This document shows, in pieces, positions 1 through 5,566 of a DNA stretch of 9,511 nucleotides (its first letter is position 1; every line of letters starts with the position of its first letter). The translations under genes were made by a program, and so were the position numbers. The notes beneath the pieces are model-generated. The model made no database searches. It was not told where the DNA came from and worked only from the letters and a program-made list of their open reading frames with translations. The DNA is from Archaeoglobales archaeon (lineage in GTDB: Archaea; Halobacteriota; Archaeoglobi; Archaeoglobales; Archaeoglobaceae). The stretch is taken from contig QMZD01000044.1 in the NCBI GenBank assembly GCA_003662985.1, positions 1 through 9,511 on the forward strand, in the 5' to 3' direction.

Positions 1-1
1 G

Positions 2-865
2 ATTTTTGGGGAGGGAAAATCATTCTTTGGAACGATCAACTATCAGGACGCTGGCACAACGCTTCTGATTCCTCCGCTCCTTGATAGATTTGACATCGCC
101 GTTGAAACGACGATGCTTCATCCCGTGAGAAAGAGGCTCGTGAGGAGAGGGGTAGATGACAGCATCCTCCGTGATTCAAAGCTCGCAAAGGAAATGATCG
201 AGTACATAATGGAGATGAACATTTCTGAGAAGTCTGATGAGGTTGTTAGATATGTAGCGGAGATCTCAGCATCTTTCAGGGAGGTAATCGAGGAGAGGGC
301 TAGAAAAAATGGCTTTAGGTTAGCTCTGCCTGAAAAAAAGGAAATTAGGAAAATCAACGAAGAGATAGAATCCTTCCCTGTTTCGTTCGACCTTGAGCTC
401 CTTATGGACTATCTTGGCCAAGAGGTTTACTGCCATCTGGGAATGCATAAAGATTTCTCCAAATGCAGCGGTTGCCATTACGCCAACTACATCTGTTCAG
501 ATCTTTACTCCATCTCCAACAGGGCTGAGAGAAGTATTCTGCTATATTCGAAGGCACTTGCTTGGTGGAATGGAGATGAAGAGGCGGATGTGCTACATCT
601 GATCAGCGTTTTACCCTTTGCCCTCTGGCACAGAACGGAGATCTCCGACAGGAAGCGATCTGAAGTTAGAGACATTGAAAAAGACGTTAGCGATGAATTT
701 TTTGCGGTTCAGGATAGCATAAGGAAGGTGAAGAAGAGGTGGGAAGAGCATAGAAGTCTTCAGATCGAAGCTTACAACCTCCTCAAAAAGGGTGAAGAGA
801 AAGAGGTGGAGAACATCGCAAGCCTGACTGGACATCCTTTTTTCAAAAGTCTTTTGAGGGGATGA
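2..865 (+). CDS. MoxR-family AAA+ ATPase, C-terminal part (5' end outside window)
   Basis: The reading frame is open from base 2, so the gene begins upstream and about 287 residues are visible. The first visible segment has FGTINYQDAG, fitting the MoxR sensor-1 asparagine, then PPLLDRFDI, the arginine-finger segment. Walker A and B lie outside the window. A helical lid follows, with a sensor-2-like SNRAERS segment at 518-538. Just before it are four cysteines at codons 431, 464, 473 and 494 (C-x10-C-x2-C-x6-C) plus nearby histidines, which look like a Zn or Fe-S site. The C-terminus is charged and helical, ending at TGA 863. Known for the family: MoxR ATPases act with VWA proteins as chaperones in metal-enzyme maturation or complex assembly. 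The next gene is a VWA protein, which supports the call. An ATG at 113 is internal, because the motifs upstream of it are clearly coding. The specific client is unknown. Confidence 0.88.
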   Translation: MFGEGKSFFGTINYQDAGTTLLIPPLLDRFDIAVETTMLHPVRKRLVRRGVDDSILRDSKLAKEMIEYIMEMNISEKSDEVVRYVAEISASFREVIEERARKNGFRLALPEKKEIRKINEEIESFPVSFDLELLMDYLGQEVYCHLGMHKDFSKCSGCHYANYICSDLYSISNRAERSILLYSKALAWWNGDEEADVLHLISVLPFALWHRTEISDRKRSEVRDIEKDVSDEFFAVQDSIRKVKKRWEEHRSLQIEAYNLLKKGEEKEVENIASLTGHPFFKSLLRG

Positions 866-868
866 ATT

Positions 869-2344
869 TTGGAAGACTCGGAGTGTGAAATCCAAGCTGG
901 AGGAGCAGTTTCTAACATAGAGTTAAGGAAAGTGTTTGAGAAGGTAAGAAAGAAGCTTTACTATCCTCCGGTTGAGGAGTTTGAAGTTTCAGAGAAAAGC
1001 AGATTCGAGTTCGGAAGGAGGTTAAAGCTTGTTATTGGTAAAGGAGAAGTCAAAATGTTCAGCAGAAAAGCCCTTGAGGGGTTGTTTGCGTTAAATCTCA
1101 ATCACTGGGCAAAGCATCCTTATGACCTCAAAACAATTTTGCTTGAAGAATACTGGCTTAGGGACTTTGAGAAAAGGTCTGAGATAAGAGATATTTTTGA
1201 TGATCTAGTTTCCGCTCTTGATTTAATCTTTAACCGTGGAGTTGAAGAGGTAATAGATTACTATCACCAAGCTCCGATCAGAGGGAAACATGATGTTCTA
1301 ATAAGGGCCTATCTTCAGAGGGTTAGCGGTGAAAAGTTGATTGGTAGCGTGAATGAAGAAATCGAGGGAAGGGTGGATGAATTGATGAAGATAGATTTCC
1401 TCGATTTGAGAAAAATGAGATTGAGGATAAATCTAATTCGATTCGGCAAAATCATAGAGGATTTGATAGAAGGTTTCCAACCTCAGATCAGCGTTGAAGA
1501 TTTCTCCGAAAAAGATCTTAAGGAAGCTTTGAAGGAGGCTGCTTGGGAACTTGATGAAAGGGAATTCGAAGACCTATGCAAGTTCATAGGAAAGAAGACG
1601 GAGACGACGATAAAAAAGCCAAGAAAAGTCTGGTACATGGAGAAGGCAAGGAGTTATTCCATCTACATCCAGTCCCGATCGAAAACTGGATCGCTTTATC
1701 CTTCGGAGATCAAGGAATTCGAATTCGATGACAAAATCGAGGCGTTCAATCCTGTGGAGAGTTATGGAAAGCTGATTCCCGGAATAGCAAAAAAGTACGT
1801 TTACGAGGACTTTGAAGGAATGGTAGGGGGCGTGTCGGATGCTGTTATCGTGATGGACTCCTCAGGCAGTATGACGGATCCCGGGAGGGGTGTTTCATAT
1901 GCTGTGCTCGGAGCTTTTGTGATAGCAAGGAACTATCTCGAGAACGGAGCGAGGGTTGGAGTGGTTAACTTTTCAAATGAGAATCTCAGCCTTCTTCCAA
2001 CGAGAGGGGATGCTGTATTTGATCATCTTATCCTTTATCAGGGGGGTGGAACCCATTTGGATGTGGATGAGCTGGGGAGGTATCTAGACAGGTTGAGAAC
2101 TCAACCGGATTTGATTATGATAACGGATGGTGGTATTGAGAACATCGATGAGGTCTCGGAGTTTATCTCAAAACTCAAGTCAATGACACTCATATGGATA
2201 AAAAAGCATGTGAAGGGATTAAAGGAGTTCTCAGAGCGAGTAGAAAGACTGAAAGCAATGAAGGGAGTTGAAGTTTTTGATGTTGAGGATGAGAAGGATA
2301 TACCTTTGATAGCTGTGAGGAGATTCGGTGATTTTTATGCCTGA
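869..2344 (+). CDS. VWA-domain protein, partner of the MoxR ATPase
   Basis: A 491-residue protein. Residues 323-485 form a von Willebrand factor A domain with a complete MIDAS metal site: DSSGS (D330, S332, S334), T395 in GGGTH and D420 in ITDGG. It probably binds Mg2+ and a client protein in the cytoplasm; no signal peptide or membrane segment is seen. Residues 1-310 are mostly charged helices of no family I recognise. A NHWAKHPYDLKT stretch near residues 78-89 faintly resembles a degenerate metallopeptidase-like motif found before some VWA domains. The start is TTG at 869, three bases after the upstream TGA and preceded by a GAGGGGAT Shine-Dalgarno at 856-863; the next in-frame Met is far inside. 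It shares its reading frame with the upstream gene. VWA plus MoxR pairing implies a joint chaperone role (family knowledge); the substrate is inferred only from the neighbours. Confidence 0.87.
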   Translation: MEDSECEIQAGGAVSNIELRKVFEKVRKKLYYPPVEEFEVSEKSRFEFGRRLKLVIGKGEVKMFSRKALEGLFALNLNHWAKHPYDLKTILLEEYWLRDFEKRSEIRDIFDDLVSALDLIFNRGVEEVIDYYHQAPIRGKHDVLIRAYLQRVSGEKLIGSVNEEIEGRVDELMKIDFLDLRKMRLRINLIRFGKIIEDLIEGFQPQISVEDFSEKDLKEALKEAAWELDEREFEDLCKFIGKKTETTIKKPRKVWYMEKARSYSIYIQSRSKTGSLYPSEIKEFEFDDKIEAFNPVESYGKLIPGIAKKYVYEDFEGMVGGVSDAVIVMDSSGSMTDPGRGVSYAVLGAFVIARNYLENGARVGVVNFSNENLSLLPTRGDAVFDHLILYQGGGTHLDVDELGRYLDRLRTQPDLIMITDGGIENIDEVSEFISKLKSMTLIWIKKHVKGLKEFSERVERLKAMKGVEVFDVEDEKDIPLIAVRRFGDFYA

Positions 2345-3143
2345 TGTGAGAAAAATCCTCGAGAGATATCCGAATGTTCTTGAGGTTGGAAAGGATGCCA
2401 AAAAAGCTAGGAAGAAAGCTAAAAGGATCAAACGGAAAACAGAATTCAAAGAGCTTGGCGAGATACTGGCGGTTTATCTCCAGAGAGAAACTTCGAATGC
2501 TTTCAGACTGAACTCACATCTGGCATTTGATTATGGTAGAAAAGTTCAACGTGGTTTCGGTTTAGGTTTGGATGAGATAGAAGAGATGGTAAATCTGATT
2601 CTACCTGAAAAAATTATTGAATTTGAAAAAGAAATAAGGGTTAAGCTTTGTGATGACCTTTTTGATAGCTATCTTGGGTATTTCTTTTCTGGATTATACC
2701 ATGATGTTATAGAGGATAGGGATTCCATCACCTTTGATCTACGAAAAACCCTACCTAAGTTTCCCCATCTACGTTATCGCCTGAGCAATAAGTGGGGTTT
2801 TGGATATAGGCATAGTAGAGGGGAACTAATCCTCTTGGGCTATCCGGGGGGCTATGTGGGTCATGAGATGAGTGGGGGGAAGATAGAGGTCATTGGCAGC
2901 ACGAGCGATAGGGTAGGCTACAAAATGAGAGGAGGAGAGATAATCGTTAGGGGCTCGTGTGGATGGAGAACCGGAGATGAGATGAAGGGTGGGAGAATCA
3001 TTGTAGAAGGTGATGTTGGGGAGTGGACTGGAATAAACATGGTTGGCGGGGAGATAAGAGTTAGAAAGAGTATAAAATCTCTGGGAAAGAGGCTTGGAGG
3101 GAAAATATCGGTCTGGAAAGACGGTTGGGTTGAGATTGATTAA
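2337..3143 (+). CDS. GXGXG beta-helix protein with helical N-terminal domain (paralogue 1)
   Basis: About 268 residues from ATG 2337, which has GGTGAT (2327-2332) four bases upstream. A GTG at 2328 preceded by GAGGAG is an alternative that adds three residues. Both overlap the end of the VWA gene, so the two are likely coupled. Residues 1-115 are helical with a Lys/Arg cluster at 19-36. A motif FFSGLYHDVI (116-125) follows. Residues 153-261 are glycine-rich repeats, four of them exactly 19 residues long (169-187, 188-206, 207-225, 226-244), of the form G-x2-M-x-G-G-x-I-x-V-x-G. This is the right-handed beta-helix of glutamate synthase C-termini and FwdC (family knowledge). No catalytic glutamate synthase or formylmethanofuran dehydrogenase subunits are nearby, so a scaffold role or client of MoxR-VWA is more likely (inference). 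Function unknown. Confidence 0.85.
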   Translation: MPDVRKILERYPNVLEVGKDAKKARKKAKRIKRKTEFKELGEILAVYLQRETSNAFRLNSHLAFDYGRKVQRGFGLGLDEIEEMVNLILPEKIIEFEKEIRVKLCDDLFDSYLGYFFSGLYHDVIEDRDSITFDLRKTLPKFPHLRYRLSNKWGFGYRHSRGELILLGYPGGYVGHEMSGGKIEVIGSTSDRVGYKMRGGEIIVRGSCGWRTGDEMKGGRIIVEGDVGEWTGINMVGGEIRVRKSIKSLGKRLGGKISVWKDGWVEID

Positions 3144-3148
3144 ATTAG

Positions 3149-3163
3149 TAAAATAATAAAATT
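3149..3163 (+). promoter_or_regulatory. Possible TATA box for leaderless transcription of the second GXGXG gene
   Basis: The A/T run around 3149-3163 (TAAAATAATAAAATT) is centred about 26 bases before the ATG at 3183, the usual archaeal TATA-to-start distance. No Shine-Dalgarno precedes that ATG, unlike the upstream gene junctions. This fits a leaderless internal promoter, but the DNA is so A/T-rich that the box is not distinctive. Confidence 0.3.
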
Positions 3164-3179
3164 AATTGAATTAATTTTA
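3157..3179. promoter_or_regulatory. Perfect 11-bp A/T inverted repeat before the second GXGXG gene
   Basis: The arms TAAAATTAATT (3157-3167) and AATTAATTTTA (3169-3179) are exact reverse complements around a single G at 3168. The repeat ends three bases before the ATG at 3183 in the short gap after the first GXGXG gene. It could be an operator for a dimeric regulator or part of a promoter. Its A/T-only arms mean chance symmetry in low-complexity DNA is also possible. Confidence 0.4.
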
Positions 3180-3182
3180 CAT

Positions 3183-3881
3183 ATGAAAATAATCGATAGG
3201 TTGTTAAATGGGATTAATATCCCCAAACCTGAATGTGAAAGAAAGTATAAGAAAGCGATCAATCCAAACAGAGTTGAGGAAGCAATTCTAATTTTCCTTG
3301 ATTGGGCAAAGGACAAGTATGGATGGAAAAAGGAGGTCTGGGAGGAAGCCTTCAAGCTTGGAATGGAGCTAGCAAGTGAATTTTACATTTCCATTGAGGA
3401 CATAATCTTGATCCAAAAGTATAAGTATGGCGGAATATTTGGATTCTTTATCTCAGGCTTGATTCACGATCTTATCGGGGATAAAAAGCTCCGTTTGAGG
3501 TTGAGTTCAATGTCTGGAGTAGGGTATAAATTCAAGACGGGGGAACTGGAAATTTTTGGTGATAAGCTGGTTTACCTCGGATTAAAAATGAGAGGAGGGA
3601 AGATAATCCTCCATGGAAATGCGGGAAATTATGTGGGTAGGGAGATGGAAGAAGGAGAGCTGATAATAGAAGGGGACGTTAGGAACTGGGCAGGGTATGG
3701 TATGAAAGGTGGGAAATTGGTGATAAAGGGAAATGCCGGGAACGTTTTGGGTGGGAAGATGGAAGGTGGTGAGATTGTTGTTTACGGAAGTATAGGTGAT
3801 TGGCTTGGAGAGGATGCAAAAGGTGGAAAGATCGAAGTCAAGGGCTGGAATGTGGATGAAAATCAAACTCTCGGCAATTGA
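3183..3881 (+). CDS. GXGXG beta-helix protein with helical N-terminal domain (paralogue 2)
   Basis: A 232-residue protein. Residues 1-100 are mostly helical, with FFISGLIHDLI at 88-98 matching FFSGLYHDVI of the preceding protein; the shared S-G-L-x-H-D pattern argues that the two are paralogues. From about residue 110 come six coils, five of exactly 19 residues (127-145, 146-164, 165-183, 184-202, 203-221), with the same G-x2-M-x-G-G-x-[IL]-x-[IV]-x-G pattern. The fold is the glutamate synthase/FwdC-type beta-helix (family knowledge). It has no signal peptide and no cysteines in the repeat region. The start is ATG 3183, with no Shine-Dalgarno, after a 39-base A/T-rich gap, so it may have its own promoter as well as read-through from the MoxR-VWA genes. 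The biochemical role is unknown; a partner or structural scaffold of the upstream chaperone pair is an inference. Confidence 0.85.
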   Translation: MKIIDRLLNGINIPKPECERKYKKAINPNRVEEAILIFLDWAKDKYGWKKEVWEEAFKLGMELASEFYISIEDIILIQKYKYGGIFGFFISGLIHDLIGDKKLRLRLSSMSGVGYKFKTGELEIFGDKLVYLGLKMRGGKIILHGNAGNYVGREMEEGELIIEGDVRNWAGYGMKGGKLVIKGNAGNVLGGKMEGGEIVVYGSIGDWLGEDAKGGKIEVKGWNVDENQTLGN

Positions 3882-3992
3882 TTGATTGGATTGAAGTTAA
3901 ATATTTTTGTATAAAATTTTACTTTCATTTTACTCAAAAAACCTCATCATTAAATTGAAAACATTCTAATAATTTATAGCGAAGTGTCTAGC
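3882..3992 (+). promoter_or_regulatory. A/T-rich intergenic region: terminator-like T runs and AIM24-gene promoter candidates
   Basis: This 111-base gap begins with short ATTG repeats around 3877-3895. It then has T-rich stretches (3904-3908, 3917-3934) that could terminate the preceding genes. TATAAAAT at 3910-3917 is the best TATA-like match and would start a transcript near 3940. A weaker TTAAATT at about 3950-3956 would start it near 3979. I cannot choose between them. TAAAATTTTA (3912-3921) is a small perfect palindrome. Confidence 0.3.
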
Positions 3993-4652
3993 ATGAAACA
4001 CAGAATTCTTTCGAGACCGAGCTACAGCCTGTTGGAACTTGAATTGGAGAGCGGAGAAGAGGTGCAGGCTGAGACAGGGGCTATGGTTTACATGAGGAAT
4101 GTTGAACTGAAAACGGAGATGAAAGGCGGATTTTTTGGGGGTCTGAAAAGATCGCTCCTTGGAGGGGAATCTTTCTTTATCAACAGGTTCGTCTCTAAAG
4201 GCAAGGGACTTCTCGGATTGGCCCCGAGATATCAGGGCGATATAGTACACATACCGATAGACGGAAGAATGTATGCACAAAGTGGTGCATTTCTTGCCTC
4301 TTCGCCGGAAATAAATGTGGACACAAAATGGGGTGGTGCAAGAACGTTTTTCGCTGGAGAGGGGCTTTTTCTACTAAAACTCGAGGGTAGTGGAGATCTA
4401 TGGCTTTCCTCTTTTGGTGGAATAGAAGAGGTAGAGGTCGAGGGAAATTTAAAAGTTGATACGGGCCATATCGTTGCTTTTGGAGAAGGTTTGAACTTTA
4501 AGATCTCCAGAGCTGGCGGATTAAAAGCGACCCTTCTAAGTGGAGAAGGACTGGTGGCAGAATTTAGTGGAAGCGGAAAGGTCTGGATTCAGACGAGGTC
4601 TATCGGAGAGTATGTTGGTTGGCTTGCATCTCTCCTACCGAAGAGGGATTAA
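3993..4652 (+). CDS. AIM24 / TIGR00266 family protein
   Basis: A 219-residue protein. Recognisable family features include the N-terminal segment GEEVQAETGAMVYM (21-34), the glycine-rich GGFFGGLKRSLLGGES (45-60) followed by FFINRF, the LAPRYQGDIVHI segment (76-87), and the late GEGLVAEFSGSGKVWIQTR block (184-202). Length and order match full-length AIM24-type proteins, a beta-rich fold distantly related to TRAP-like barrels. The family is widespread in archaea and bacteria. Its yeast namesake is mitochondrial, but no general biochemical activity is established. No signal peptide is seen. I chose ATG 3993; a GTG at 3984 would add three residues and neither has a clear Shine-Dalgarno. It appears to be a single-gene unit, separated from the left cluster by 111 bases and converging on the minus-strand operon. 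A link to its neighbours is not shown. Confidence 0.9.
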   Translation: MKHRILSRPSYSLLELELESGEEVQAETGAMVYMRNVELKTEMKGGFFGGLKRSLLGGESFFINRFVSKGKGLLGLAPRYQGDIVHIPIDGRMYAQSGAFLASSPEINVDTKWGGARTFFAGEGLFLLKLEGSGDLWLSSFGGIEEVEVEGNLKVDTGHIVAFGEGLNFKISRAGGLKATLLSGEGLVAEFSGSGKVWIQTRSIGEYVGWLASLLPKRD

Positions 4653-4660
4653 TTGTGTTT

Positions 4661-4687
4661 AATTGATTTTATTTTTTAAAATATTTT
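4661..4687 (+). terminator. T-rich terminator candidate between convergent genes
   Basis: Just after the AIM24-family stop codon, 4667-4677 is almost all T, followed by the palindrome AAAATATTTT at 4678-4687. Archaeal transcription commonly ends at T-rich stretches without a GC hairpin. The gap between the convergent stop codons is only 34 bases. The element is oriented for the + strand gene; the minus strand is mostly A-rich here. Confidence 0.45.
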
Positions 4688-5097
4688 CAATCAAATCCAA
4701 GTTCGTAGAGCGCCTCTACTGCCTTTTGGAGATATTCAGTTCTAACGAGGATGTGATCGGTTGAGTAGGAAGAGAAGACAAGAATGGGTACGTTCTTCTC
4801 AGCCAGAACTCTCGAAATCCTCGCAATAAAGCCAACCATGTCGAATGGAAGAACAGTTTCGAAAGTTATAAGTCTGAAACCTCTTTCAGCTTCTAATCCT
4901 TCTGGAAGCTTTTCCTCCTCAGCGACGACTGTTATCTCCCTTCCATCGTTTATTAATGCGAAGAATGGAAAATTTAGATGATTAAGGACATCAAAATTTC
5001 TTGTTCTGGCAACCGCATAATTGACTTTGCTAACCTTCAGTTTTACTTTCCCTCTGTCCCCACTTTTAATCTCATTTTTCTCATTTTTCTCTCTCAT
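4687..5097 (-). CDS. ACT-domain protein (COG3603-like, tandem ACT)
   Basis: A 136-residue protein. After a charged 17-residue N-terminus, residues 18-62 contain a beta-rich first half, with NFPFFALINDGREITVVAEE at its end. Residues 74-136 form a typical ACT domain: RGFRLITFET strand, LPFDMVGFIARISRVLAEK helix, VPILVFSSYSTDHILVR strands and a C-terminal helix. The pattern of a reading-out segment, then 'fd..G..a.is..La', then 'i.v...ystdyilV' fits the COG3603/CASTOR-like ACT group, which are probably small-ligand (amino-acid) sensors; the ligand is unknown. The start ATG overlaps the upstream stop as ATGA and is preceded by AGGAGG (5104-5109 on the minus strand), so translation is coupled to the upstream gene. 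It is the last gene of the methyltransferase operon. Why a ligand sensor sits with an RNA methyltransferase is unclear. Confidence 0.85.
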   Translation of the reverse strand: MREKNEKNEIKSGDRGKVKLKVSKVNYAVARTRNFDVLNHLNFPFFALINDGREITVVAEEEKLPEGLEAERGFRLITFETVLPFDMVGFIARISRVLAEKNVPILVFSSYSTDHILVRTEYLQKAVEALYELGFD

Positions 5098-5564
5098 AGA
5101 ATCCTCCTGTTCTTTGGCACAAAATTAATTATCCTATCACCTTTTACTCTCCCACATCCAAGGAAGTAGGAACCGGATTTGAGGATAACGTATTTACCAT
5201 CTTTTTTATCATCTTTAGCCTCCAAATTGTCTTTTTGATCCATTTCTAAATTCTCACCCATCATCCATCTTTCAGCCCTATATCTGCTGACTTCCACAAC
5301 ATTCTTCTTCGCTTTCGGACCGACAAGAAAGGAACCCTCGATAGAGAGCCTCAAACCATCCTTCTCAATCGTGCCAAAGTAAATTCCTTGGCTAACCTTC
5401 CTGACATTGAAATCAAGCTCGCAATCCCTGTAGGCATAGATCCTCTTCTTTCCCATTTCCCTGAAGCTCAGATTTATTCTTTCAACTCCGAACTGCTCCT
5501 TCAGCATGTTTTTGATTTGCTCTCCCAGCTCCTTTTCCGCATTCCTCTCGTCATTCGCATTCAT
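5094..5564 (-). CDS. Free-standing PUA-like RNA-binding protein (RsmF C-terminal-domain-like)
   Basis: A 156-residue protein. The C-terminal two thirds resemble the domain fused after the methyltransferase in bacterial RsmF-type enzymes: a 'GLRLSIEGSFLVGPKAKK' segment (70-87) giving the G-L-R-L...G pattern, then SRYRAERWMMGENL (93-106), and a terminal strand pair with GSYFLGCGRVKGDRIINFVP (131-150) and KNRR. In RsmF such segments read like 'G..lG.g.......k...pk..r'. Residues 107-123 form a charged, probably disordered linker. The start ATG lies two bases after the methyltransferase stop, with AGGTGAT just upstream (5571-5577, minus strand), and its stop overlaps the next start. The likely role is RNA binding in trans for the methyltransferase (inference from homology pattern and operon). 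Domain assignment is by memory of the pattern, not a search. Confidence 0.7.
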   Translation of the reverse strand: MNANDERNAEKELGEQIKNMLKEQFGVERINLSFREMGKKRIYAYRDCELDFNVRKVSQGIYFGTIEKDGLRLSIEGSFLVGPKAKKNVVEVSRYRAERWMMGENLEMDQKDNLEAKDDKKDGKYVILKSGSYFLGCGRVKGDRIINFVPKNRRIL

Positions 5565-5566
5565 CT

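Noticed and set aside
113..865. Treating ATG 113 as the true start of the MoxR gene
   Set aside because: The frame is open upstream and encodes sensor-1 and arginine-finger motifs, so the gene begins before the window.
3582..3866. A minus-strand open frame of 94 codons opposite the second GXGXG gene
   Set aside because: It is a by-product of the codon pattern of the glycine-rich repeats; no ribosome site or family resemblance.
2328..3881. Calling either GXGXG gene formylmethanofuran dehydrogenase subunit C or a glutamate synthase subunit
   Set aside because: Only the beta-helix is shared. Both have an extra helical N-terminal domain, and none of the catalytic partner subunits is nearby.
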